From Acidobacteriaceae bacterium (lineage in GTDB: Bacteria > Acidobacteriota > Terriglobia > Terriglobales > Acidobacteriaceae), in NCBI GenBank assembly GCA_025357215.1, contig JANXPR010000101.1, forward strand, positions 1-40,277: a DNA stretch of 40,277 bases, written 5' to 3'. The number at the start of each line of letters is the position of its first letter. The first letter of the stretch is position 1. The notes beneath the pieces were generated by a model. That model was not told where the DNA came from, did no database searches, and worked only from the letters and a program-made list of their open reading frames with translations. The position numbers were made by a program, and so were the translations under genes. Positions 10,042-18,502 of this stretch are shown piece after piece.

Positions 10042-10083
10042 TTCCGTACGATCCCGTTGTTCCGTACAACCAACGTTCCGTAC
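10042..10083. repeat. Three direct repeats of TTCCGTAC
   Basis: TTCCGTAC at 10042, 10060 and 10076. Confidence 0.5.
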
Positions 10084-10203
10084 AAAGTCAGGCGTCCCGC
10101 GAGAGATATATAAGATTACGCTTCCAGGGGAAAAGAGGCAAAATCTTGGGGGCACTAGTCCCGCAGTCAGATTGGAACGCGATTCCAGTTCAATGGCAAT
10201 CTA

Positions 10204-10592
10204 TCAGGCGCTCTTGATCTTGATGCCGACTGTAATTGTGTTCTCGGTAACTGGCCCCAATTTCAACGCAACGCGAGGGTCAAGAGACGATAGCACGAAG
10301 GGAAACGTCATCTGCTCTTCCGACTGACTGACCATCCCAGTGTTATATGCGCGAAAATTCGTTCCTTTGTAGCTAACATCAACGTTGTAGCGGTGAACTG
10401 CCAGAGCAAGACTTCGGACGGTTGGCATCCGCTTTGCATCGAGGTAGTCCTGGAGACCACTGTTGCCGACATCTAACGATTTCGCAAATTCTGAGCGAGG
10501 TATGCCATTAAGACGCGCAAGTTCGTAAGCGTCATTAATTTGCTTTGAAAATTGTGCAATAAAGGCGTCATCCTCTGCTGTGTGCTTTTTTG
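10204..10592 (-). pseudogene. HTH-like regulator, body of a gene split by the IS1595 element; native start codon at 12636-12638
   Basis: PKKHTAEDDAFIAQFSKQINDAYELARLNGIPRSEFAKSLDVGNSGLQDYLDAKRMPTVRSLALAVHRYNVD...; joining 12638-12635 to 10592-10204 restores ATG CCA AAA AAG CAC and a 130-aa ORF. ORF track shows an IS-fused 155-aa form starting at 10671. Confidence 0.75.
10585..10592. repeat. Target-site duplication, left copy (CTTTTTTG)
   Basis: Identical 8-mer flanks the right end of the element. Confidence 0.8.
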
Positions 10593-10640
10593 GGCAATAA
10601 AGACCTTGACTAACCAAGGCTGATTTGCTAATCTTCTTAC

Positions 10641-11603
10641 ATGGAAACACCAAAGACACTTCAGCAAGCAATACAGCACTACAGCGACGAACAGGTTTGC
10701 ATTGATGCTGTGGCCCGGATGCGATGGCCGGAGGGCGTTCCTGTTTGCCCAGCCTGCGGACATAAGGATCACTACTATCTTAAGACTCAGAAGCGCTGGA
10801 AGTGCAAGGAGTGCTACAAGCAGTTCACGGTGAAACTGGGAACAGTGTTTGAGGATTCACCGATATCGCTAACGAAATGGCTCCCCGCTTTGTGGATGCT
10901 CTGCAACTGCAAGAACGGAATCAGTAGCTATGAGATTTCGCGTGACTTGGGTGTTTCACAAAAGGCTGGATGGTTCATGTTGCAACGTCTGCGCCTTGCC
11001 TTGCAAGACGGTTTCTTCGGATCGAAACTAACTGGCGAGGTTGAAGTTGACGAAACTTTCATCGGCGGGAAAGCCCGAAATATGCACGTGAGCGAGCGCA
11101 AGCGCCGGATTACCGGAACGGGAACCAAGGACAAGACGGCTGTCATGGGAATACTTGAACGTGGCGGGAAAGTACGCGCCACGGTGGTTCCCAACCGCAA
11201 GAAACATGCTTTACAGGCAGAAGTCTATCGGCATGTCGAAGCTGGAGCCGCCCTATACTCAGACGCTCTAAAATCTTATCAAGGCTTGGCCGGAGATTAC
11301 GCTCACGAAGTGATTGACCATGCCGTGAAGTACGTAGATGGGCGCGTTCACACGAACGGACTGGAGAATTTCTGGTCGTTGCTCAAGCGCGGAATCTCCG
11401 GAACATATGTGAGCGTAGAACCATTCCATCTATTTCGCTACTTGGATGAGCAGATGTTCCGATTCAATAATAGGAAAGACGAGGCGGGGAAGCCATTGAC
11501 TGATTCTGATCGTTTTCAGTTGGCCTTATCGCAGATCGCGGGGAAGAGATTGACCTTTGCTGAGGTGACCGGAAAGGTTGCTGGCAGTCCAGCGAATGCT
11601 TAA
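10641..11603 (+). CDS. IS1595-family transposase with N-terminal zinc ribbon
   Basis: CPACGHKDHYYLKTQKRWKCKECYKQFTVKLGTVFEDSPISLTKWL...VEVDETFIGGKARN...LYSDALKSYQGL...VHTNGLENFWSLLKRGISGTYV. Confidence 0.95.
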   Translation: METPKTLQQAIQHYSDEQVCIDAVARMRWPEGVPVCPACGHKDHYYLKTQKRWKCKECYKQFTVKLGTVFEDSPISLTKWLPALWMLCNCKNGISSYEISRDLGVSQKAGWFMLQRLRLALQDGFFGSKLTGEVEVDETFIGGKARNMHVSERKRRITGTGTKDKTAVMGILERGGKVRATVVPNRKKHALQAEVYRHVEAGAALYSDALKSYQGLAGDYAHEVIDHAVKYVDGRVHTNGLENFWSLLKRGISGTYVSVEPFHLFRYLDEQMFRFNNRKDEAGKPLTDSDRFQLALSQIAGKRLTFAEVTGKVAGSPANA

Positions 11604-11788
11604 TCCTTTGCGCGGGAAGCGCGGCCCGAAGCCTGTTTCCCGCTCTGTCTCGCCTTCTTCGCGGCGTCGAGTCTAGCTTTGATTTCGGAGTGAGGAACAG
11701 ACAAGACTTTTTTTAGTGCTCTTTGAAAATTAGAAAATTCATCGGGTTGATCGCTGCTACCTTGCCGGGATGAGCGTATGCCCGCCAT
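11600..11788 (-). CDS. 62-aa basic small protein, cargo of the IS element
   Basis: SNFQRALKKVLSVPHSEIKARLDAAKKARQSGKQASGRASRAKD; tail-to-tail 4-nt overlap with the transposase. Confidence 0.55.
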   Translation of the reverse strand: MAGIRSSRQGSSDQPDEFSNFQRALKKVLSVPHSEIKARLDAAKKARQSGKQASGRASRAKD

Positions 11789-11831
11789 TCCGTTTTCAGT
11801 TTAACACTAAAAACGGGATGGCGGGAGTGTG

Positions 11832-12578
11832 TCATCGGAATTCGCCAATGAACAGCAAAACAACATCTCTGACGTACTTCGCAAGTTGAAGCAATCCTGG
11901 AATGACAGGTTGATTTTGCCCTTGTCCAAACTCCCGGAACGCTACCTCCGTGGTGAACTTGGAGTCCATTGTCATATTAGCGACCTTAACGGAAATGCCA
12001 AGATTTGCCTGTCGCTCTATTTCCCAAATCACCTCCGGACGCAGGTGAAGGTTGAAGGCCGGGGTGACGAGTGCGAGTTCCCGATGTTTATCGGTTCTGT
12101 CCATATCATGGACAATGAGCAATGGGTCGTTCAGAGGGTCCGGTCTCATGTATGGCTGCAGACCGTGGATCAATGTTGTCGCGCTGGGGCTGATGCCCTC
12201 TATCTTGCTACGATATCGGGCAAGTTCACCTTTCGTCGCTCCCGGCCTATTGGGATCGTTGGGTGCAACGGGAAACTCGATATTGACGAGACGCGTAGGT
12301 CGGAGTATCTCGGGTGTCAATTGGAAAGCAAGATGATTGAGGGAGGTTCGCAGATGGTGGGCGATCTCTCCAGCAAGAACGCTGAACCTGAGGGGAACCG
12401 CTCGTCCGCTATGTTCATCGACAGCCTTAAAGAACGCCTCGTGGTCGTCATTGTCCCCGATAGGTGCGGGGCCGTCCTCAAGGAAAATCTCGATTTCCCT
12501 GCTAAAATTGACGATGTTTTCATCGGCCCGTTTTAGCTTTTCGAAAACACCTGCCAAGGGATGGACAATCTGTTCCAT
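11832..12578 (-). CDS. Uncharacterised 248-aa protein, cargo of the IS element
   Basis: MEQIVHPLAGVFEKLKRADENIVNF...VLAGEIAHHLRTSLNHLAFQLTPEI...IEFPVAPNDPNRPGATKGELARYRSKIEG; overlapping + strand ORF 11829-12536 judged a shadow. Confidence 0.65.
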   Translation of the reverse strand: MEQIVHPLAGVFEKLKRADENIVNFSREIEIFLEDGPAPIGDNDDHEAFFKAVDEHSGRAVPLRFSVLAGEIAHHLRTSLNHLAFQLTPEILRPTRLVNIEFPVAPNDPNRPGATKGELARYRSKIEGISPSATTLIHGLQPYMRPDPLNDPLLIVHDMDRTDKHRELALVTPAFNLHLRPEVIWEIERQANLGISVKVANMTMDSKFTTEVAFREFGQGQNQPVIPGLLQLAKYVRDVVLLFIGEFR

Positions 12579-12626
12579 CCTGTAAGCATAGCAAGTGTTG
12601 TTTGGTTAGCCAAGGTATTTATTCCC

Positions 12627-12634
12627 CTTTTTTG
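12627..12634. repeat. Target-site duplication, right copy (CTTTTTTG)
   Basis: Identical to 10585-10592. Confidence 0.8.
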
Positions 12635-12676
12635 GCATAAAAAAGTTCTTTGCGCCCAAATCATTGTAGCGTGTTA

Positions 12677-12707
12677 TCCAGTTAACTGGATTACATTCAG
12701 TTAACTG
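12677..12707. promoter_or_regulatory. Tandem palindromic operator-like sites
   Basis: TCCAGTTAACTGGA (12677-12690, perfect 14-bp palindrome) and CAGTTAACTG (12698-12707), 19 bp centre to centre, between the regulator start and the HD gene. Confidence 0.6.
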
Positions 12708-12795
12708 TACAAATGGCAAATAAAAAAAGAAATTCACTGTGCGTTGTCGCCGCTTTGGATGCTAGAATAAACGCCCTTCGGCACTGGAGGTAACT

Positions 12796-14811
12796 ATGCC
12801 AGGTAAAGACGTGTCCCTCGGAGAATTCGTTAAGCAGCTTGCCGTCTTGATGAGCGGCAACGATCTAGTAATGCTTTTCAAAGAAGAAAAGCCTTGGCAT
12901 ACAGTCTTTTACCGTTTGAAGCGCGAAAATACCGCAGGTAAGCCCGCGTTCTTTAACACCTTGCGGTTTGATTGGGACGGTCCATACCCTAAGTCTCAAG
13001 AACTTTCTAGGTTTATACAGGTGCTTCACTGCGCTGGCACGGTAGGGGCAGTAAATCCTTCTTACGAACAGATCGTTTTGAGCGGTGAAATGAGCGACTT
13101 GTGGTCCAAACTTCTGGAGGGCTTGGCCCCGGAGGCCAAAGGCTTTCTAGATCATGCTACGGCCATCGCAAAAGAGGAATTTCCTGCTGAAAGAGAAGCG
13201 GTTGATCCACGACCACTTGTGGGGAACCAATCGGTTCTCTTGGCGAGAACTTGCCATTATCGACTCTCCGATTTTCCAGAAGGTTACACGGAATCCACCA
13301 GACTGGGCTCGCCTACTACGTATATCCATCTGCACGTCACAGCCGGTTTGAGCACTCGCTGGGAGTTGCAACGATTGCGTCCAAGATCTTTGACGCCCTG
13401 TCTCAAAGGCACCTTCCAGTGCTTGAAACGATAGCGAAAGCTGTAAGCCCGAATGTTGAGCCGAAGCAAACTCTTCTGCAGCTTAGAGCTGAACTGAGGC
13501 TTGCGGCCTTGCTCCATGATACAGGCCACAGTCTCCACAGCCATGCATCCGAACGCGTGTATTCAGAGCTGCCGTTATTGAAGAAAGCCGCCGACGAGCT
13601 AAACATCTTTCGTCGGAAAAGAAAAAGGGAGCGGCGAGGTTATCTCATTTTGTCTTGCGAAGACACAAGCTGTCGCGGACTTGCTCAAGCGAACATTCAA
13701 CAAGCTGACAAACGAGGAAGCTTCGGATGAGTTTAGTGGAGAAATAGACCTCGATAACGTTGCACTACTCATTGTGGGACGCTCGAAGCACCCACTCTTG
13801 CAGTTTTTGGGAGACATCATCTCAGGCGGTTTTGACGCTGACAAGCTTGACTATCTATTGCGTGATGCCTCGGCTGCGGGCTTACCGCTCAGGTACGACT
13901 TAGAAAGATATTTATACACAGTTTTCTTGGACACAGACGTTCTTTCTGACGGCGAAGATGAACTAAAGAAGCTGTACCAGGCTGCGGGCACTAAAGTGAA
14001 CGCGAACAACCCGCAGCCCCCTGCGAAACCCTACAGTTACTTCGATACGTACAGATTGCGTTTACCGAAACTTGCGATGAGCACTATCGAGCAGATTGTA
14101 ATCTGCAAGCTCATGCTTTTTAGCTACATTTACCACCACCAAAAAGTGCGGGCTGCCGAGGGAATCCTCATTAAGCTCTTAGAGGGAGCGGTTTCTTCCT
14201 GGAGAGGGTCCAAGAAAAAGGACGAAGACATTCTGGAAATGTTTTTGTCTGCAACGGACGCCAGCCTCAATGGCGATTTGTTCCTCTACTCGAAAGAGAA
14301 AAGTATTACGGAGTATGCCTACAAGATCATCAACCGGTTGGTGCCTCGAGAAGTTTATCGATTGAGCCCGGCTTTCTCCCACGCAGAAGGGCCGCTTATC
14401 AAAGATTTCTTTACGCGCTTGCAGGACAGGTCGGGACGGGATGCTCTTCGATTGAGCATAGAAGACGAAATTGGAGATCTCCTTATCAAGCGCAATGGGT
14501 CTTACGGCAAGAACCCGCGAGAGGCCCTTTGGAAAGCAGGGGTGTGGTTGGATGTGCCAAAGGTACCAAAGTTTGAAGACATGTCAGTCTTGGTAGGCGG
14601 TGAAGATTCCAAGCCCGGAGTGCCGATTTCAGACTTATTTCCAATAAGCCACTGGATTCAGGCCTATCAATCGCATCGATTTTACGTGAGGATTTATGCC
14701 TTTTCCGAAGCCTTCGAAGATGTAGCCGTAGTGACGCCAACCGCTTTGGCGAACGCAACAGGGATCAAGGATCCTGCGTTTTACAAGAGCTGTCTTCGAT
14801 CACGCACCTAA
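12796..14811 (+). pseudogene. HD-domain phosphohydrolase (dGTPase/SAMHD1-like) interrupted by apparent frameshifts
   Basis: Frame 1 N-terminal region from 12796; frame 2 KRLIHDHLWGTNRFSWRELAIIDSPIFQ; frame 3 RLHGIHQTGLAYYVYPSARHSRFEHSLGV...LAALLHDTGHSLHSHASE; frame 1 SGEVISFCLAKTQAVADLLKRTF...GGFDADKLDYLLRDA. Confidence 0.75.
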
Positions 14812-14913
14812 CGTGTTCGACGAAGAACGTCAAACGCGAAGAGTCTCGTCAAGCCTCCTACCGCTTCTTACCAAAATCTTAAAACTGCAGGGCGACCATG
14901 ACCTATTTCGCGT

Positions 14914-14942
14914 TTGATATGGCGAACAAAATACGGTATAAT
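14914..14942 (+). promoter_or_regulatory. Sigma70-type promoter
   Basis: TTGATA-N17-TATAAT. Confidence 0.55.
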
Positions 14943-14948
14943 GTAAGA

Positions 14949-15115
14949 CTCGCCGGATTGGCGATGGCCCCTAAGCCAAAGAGTTCTTTGACAATTTAGC
15001 AATTGGCACTTAGCCAAGGCAAACCCAACCCCAAAAATCTCTCAAACCCACGCCAAAGTGGGATGATTCGCATTGGACGTAGTTGAAACCTACGCCAATT
15101 TGGGATCTGTTGCGC
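14949..15115 (+). ncRNA. Candidate structured non-coding RNA / degenerate ~40-nt repeat array
   Basis: ORF-less, downstream of a good promoter; AAACCCACGCCAAAGTGGGAT (15044) and AAACCTACGCCAATTTGGGAT (15086) repeat; hairpins TTGGC..GCCAA and CCCAC..GTGGG. Confidence 0.3.
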
Positions 15116-15249
15116 AAGTCCTTTAGATCTTGGGATCAGGAGGGTGGGGCATAGGGAGGAAGAGCGGACACCGCCGAGGGCGGCGGTGCCACACGATTCT
15201 GTAAGCCCTATTGCGGCTTTACTCCAGCGAGGCTTTACTGCAGCAGTCG

Positions 15250-17973
15250 TTATTGGAGAAGACCCGGCTCTTCGTCTTCCTTCTCCTGGATTACCGCAGC
15301 TGAGGCCACTTTGTCTCCGTCCTCAAGATGCAACAAGCGGACGCCCTGGGTGGACCGGCCGGCTTCGCGGATCTGCTTGGTGTCTGTCCGCAGGATTTTG
15401 CCGAACTGGCTGATCAGCATGCATTCGGACGTTTCGTCCACCAGCATGATGCCCACCACGTTGCCGTTGCGCGCCGTGGTCTTTACGTTGATCACACCTT
15501 TACCGCCACGCGACTGCAACCGGTATTCTTCCACCGGAGTGCGTTTACCGTAGCCTTGCTCGGTGACACTAAGGATCAGGTTCGGAAGCGCCTTGGCTTC
15601 TTCTTTAAGAGAACTGGCTTCGGCTTCGCCGCCCTTCGCCGCTTTGCCTGCGCCGACTTTTCCGTCGCCTGCTTTACCTGCGCCTGACTTACCTTCCGGA
15701 GCCTTGGCTTTGGCGCCAGCACCGCCGTTGGACATCTTTTCGGCTTCGGCTTTGGGTGTTACCGCCATGCCTACGATGTAGTCGCCTTTCTCCAGGTCCA
15801 TGCCGCGGACGCCGAATGCGGGGCGTCCCATGGCGCGCACGCCGTCTTCGTCAAAGCGGATGGCTTGGCCTTCATGCGACGCCAGGAAGATGATCTGCTT
15901 GCCGTCGGTCAGGCGCACGGCGACGAGCTCATCGTCCTTCTCAATGCCGATGGCGATGATGCCGCGCGACATCACATTGGAGAAGTCCTTGACCGGAGTT
16001 TTCTTTACCGTGCCGTTGCGCGTGGTAAAGAAGACGAAATTGTTTTCGTCTTCCAGGTTGCGGACTTCCAGCAGCGTGCGCACGTTTTCTCCGGGCTGCA
16101 GCGCCACCAGGTTGCCAATGTGTTTGCCTTTGCCGGCGGCGCCCACGTCTGGAATCTCATACACCTTGAGCCAGTAGACTCGGCCCGTGTTGGTGAAGAT
16201 GAGCAGATACGAATGCGTGGACGCGATGAACAGGTACTCGACGAAATCTTCGTCGCGCGTCTTCATGCCGGTGCGGCCGGTGCCTCCGCGCCGCTGCTGG
16301 CGATAGATGGAGAGCGGCGTGCGCTTCAGGTAGCCGCTGTGCGACATGGTGACCACCACCTGCTCGTCCGCGATGAGGTCTTCCAGCGTGATTTCGGTGC
16401 TTTCGTCGGTGATCTCGGTGCGGCGCTCGTTACCAAACTGCTCGCGTACTTCTTCCAGCTCCTTGATGATGACGCCGCGCAGCTTTTTGTCCGACGCAAG
16501 GATCGATTCGTACTCGGCAATCTTTTCGCGGATCTCTTCCAGCTCTTTCAGGATTTCGTCCGTGGAGAGGCGCGTGAGGCGATAGAGTTGCAGATCAAGG
16601 ATGGCATCAGCCTGTTTGGCGGAGAGGCGGCCTTCCGCGCCGCCAACGCGCTTTTGCATTTCCTTGTCCACGATCTTGTACTTGGCGGCCAGCAACGCGT
16701 CTTTGGCTTCCCCGCGCGAACCTGATGCGCGGATCAGCTTGATCACCGCGTCCAGGTTGTCCAGGGCCATCTTGTAGCCTTCCAAGATGTGCTCGCGGTC
16801 GCGGGCTTTTTGCAGCAGGTACACGGTGCGCCGGCGGACAACGTCAATCCGGTGATCAATGAAATGCTGGATGGCCGTGACCAGGCCCATTTCTTTCGGT
16901 TGTCCGTTGACCACGGCCAGCAGGATCATGCTGAAGCCCATCTGCATGTCCGTGTGCTTGTACAGCTGGTTCAGGATGATCTGTTCTTCGGCGCCGCGCT
17001 TGAGCTCCACGACGATGCGCATGCCGTCGCGATCGGATTCGTCGCGCACGTCGCTGATGTCGTCGATCACCTTGTCGTTGACGAGTTCGGCGATGCGCTT
17101 GATCAGCGTGGACTTGTTTACCTGATACGGAATTTCGGTGATGATGATGGACTTGCGGTCTTTACCCAGAGCTTCAATCTTGGCTTTGGCGCGCATCATG
17201 AAGCGGCCGCGGCCGTTGGTGTAGGCGGCTTCAATGCCGCTGCGTCCGTAGATGTAGGCGCCAGTGGGGAAGTCCGGACCTTTTACGATCTTCAGGACTT
17301 CTTTCAGCGTAGTTGCCGGACTGTTTACCATCAGGATCGCAGCGTTCACAACTTCGGTGAGGTTGTGCGGCGGAATATTCGTCGCCATGCCAACGGCGAT
17401 TCCGTTCGAACCGTTGACGAGCAGATTCGGAATACGCGTCGGCAGAACGCTGGGCTCAACGGTGGTGTCGTCATAGTTGGGGACGAAGTCGACCGTCTCT
17501 TTGTCGATGTCTTCCATCAACGAGCCGGCAATGCGCGTAAGACGGCACTCGGTGTATCGCATGGCCGCCGGAGGATCTCCGTCCACGGAACCGAAGTTGC
17601 CTTGACCATCGACCAGCGGATAGCGCAGAGAAAAATTCTGCGCCATGCGGACCAGCGTGTCGTAAATCGCGGAGTCGCCGTGCGGATGGTACTGGCCCAT
17701 GGTCTGGCCAACAACTTTTGCGCACTTGGTGTGCTTCTTGTTGTATTGCAGTCCCATGTCAGACATGGTGTACAGCACGCGACGATGCACGGGCTTCAAT
17801 CCATCACGCACGTCTGGCAGCGCGCGGCCAATGATGACCGACATCGCGTAGTCGAGATACGAACGTCGCATCTCGTCTTCAATGTTGATGGGCTGCACGT
17901 TGCCGCCGCTGGTTGGTCCGTCCCCGCCCGGAGGAGGAGTCAACGGCAATTCAGGATTCTGTTCATCTGCCAT
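15250..17973 (-). CDS. gyrA: DNA gyrase subunit A
   Basis: [40 protein letters not shown]...[17 protein letters not shown]...[12 protein letters not shown]. Confidence 0.98.
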   Translation of the reverse strand: MADEQNPELPLTPPPGGDGPTSGGNVQPINIEDEMRRSYLDYAMSVIIGRALPDVRDGLKPVHRRVLYTMSDMGLQYNKKHTKCAKVVGQTMGQYHPHGDSAIYDTLVRMAQNFSLRYPLVDGQGNFGSVDGDPPAAMRYTECRLTRIAGSLMEDIDKETVDFVPNYDDTTVEPSVLPTRIPNLLVNGSNGIAVGMATNIPPHNLTEVVNAAILMVNSPATTLKEVLKIVKGPDFPTGAYIYGRSGIEAAYTNGRGRFMMRAKAKIEALGKDRKSIIITEIPYQVNKSTLIKRIAELVNDKVIDDISDVRDESDRDGMRIVVELKRGAEEQIILNQLYKHTDMQMGFSMILLAVVNGQPKEMGLVTAIQHFIDHRIDVVRRRTVYLLQKARDREHILEGYKMALDNLDAVIKLIRASGSRGEAKDALLAAKYKIVDKEMQKRVGGAEGRLSAKQADAILDLQLYRLTRLSTDEILKELEEIREKIAEYESILASDKKLRGVIIKELEEVREQFGNERRTEITDESTEITLEDLIADEQVVVTMSHSGYLKRTPLSIYRQQRRGGTGRTGMKTRDEDFVEYLFIASTHSYLLIFTNTGRVYWLKVYEIPDVGAAGKGKHIGNLVALQPGENVRTLLEVRNLEDENNFVFFTTRNGTVKKTPVKDFSNVMSRGIIAIGIEKDDELVAVRLTDGKQIIFLASHEGQAIRFDEDGVRAMGRPAFGVRGMDLEKGDYIVGMAVTPKAEAEKMSNGGAGAKAKAPEGKSGAGKAGDGKVGAGKAAKGGEAEASSLKEEAKALPNLILSVTEQGYGKRTPVEEYRLQSRGGKGVINVKTTARNGNVVGIMLVDETSECMLISQFGKILRTDTKQIREAGRSTQGVRLLHLEDGDKVASAAVIQEKEDEEPGLLQ

Positions 17974-18296
17974 AAATTTTTGTCTTCACCTTCGAGAATC
18001 TTTCTCCCGGCAGATTGCCGTGCTGAGCTAGTTCTCGGCGCACTTAATACGGCTGTTTCGCAGCCACAGCGCAAGCACTTCTCGTCGGCTGATGATTGCC
18101 GCCGGAATTTGGTCTAAATGCCTGCATTTACAAGAGGTTATATGCCACAGAAGTACAGGGAATTATATCATACGGAAAGATGGTTTTGCGGCGATTGCGG
18201 CCAGGCCGAAACGAGGGGATTCGGTAATTGTGTAAGTTGGTAATTGCGTAATTGAAAACCGGATAGTTTGGCGTCGATTCACAAATTACCAATCCG

Positions 18297-18498
18297 TAAG
18301 GGCGAGGCCGACTCGCGTGCCGAGCCCGCGGCTTCTGGCGCGAAAGACTCTCCGCTGGTGAGAAGCTTACGGGCGGTTTGTCGCGCTAGCGACGTTTGGA
18401 AAAGGAAAGGCCGACTCGCGTGCCGAGCCCGCTGCACCAAGCGCAAAAATGGGCTTCGTTCGTGCGAAGCCCATCGGCGGTCTGTCGCGTAAGCGACC
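18297..18498 (+). repeat. Two tandem copies of a ~100-bp dispersed repeat
   Basis: AGGGCGAGGCCGACTCGCGTGCCGAGCCCGCGG...GGCGGTTTGTCGCGCTAGCGAC then AAGGCCGACTCGCGTGCCGAGCCCGC...GGCGGTCTGTCGCGTAAGCGAC. Confidence 0.75.
18449..18474 (-). terminator. Intrinsic terminator of the 18503-19351 gene
   Basis: ATGGGCTTCG-TTCGTG-CGAAGCCCAT followed by a T run on - strand. Confidence 0.65.
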
Positions 18499-18502
18499 AG
18501 AA

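Larger units (their letters stand above)
10593..12626. mobile_element. IS1595-family (ISXO2-like) insertion element with two cargo ORFs
   Basis: Left end GGCAATAAAGACCTTGACTAACCAA; right end (reverse complement) GGGAATAAATACCTTGGCTAACCAA (22 of 25 match); 8-bp TSD on both sides; encodes an IS1595-type transposase. Confidence 0.88.

Noticed and set aside
11829-12536. 235-aa + strand ORF inside the IS
   Set aside because: Fully overlaps the 248-aa - strand ORF, which has more protein-like composition and a start near the element end.
12796-14811. Programmed ribosomal frameshifting to explain the HD gene
   Set aside because: Would need several shifts in ~450 bp without clear slippery sites; decay or sequencing error is simpler.
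15044-15106. CRISPR array
   Set aside because: Only two imperfect repeats, no uniform spacers and no cas genes in the window.
17600-17720. Fluoroquinolone-resistance change in GyrA
   Set aside because: The QRDR reads [17 protein letters not shown] with Ser and Asp at the usual positions, so no classical resistance substitution is visible.
16789-18117. 442-aa + strand ORF opposite gyrA
   Set aside because: Antisense shadow of gyrA in GC-rich DNA; composition (H/V/D/F-rich) typical of reverse reading, no family features.
18220-18295. GTAATTG repeats (GGTAATTGTGTAAGTTGGTAATTGCGTAATTG)
   Set aside because: Short AT-rich intergenic repetition with no clear function; too little structure to call.
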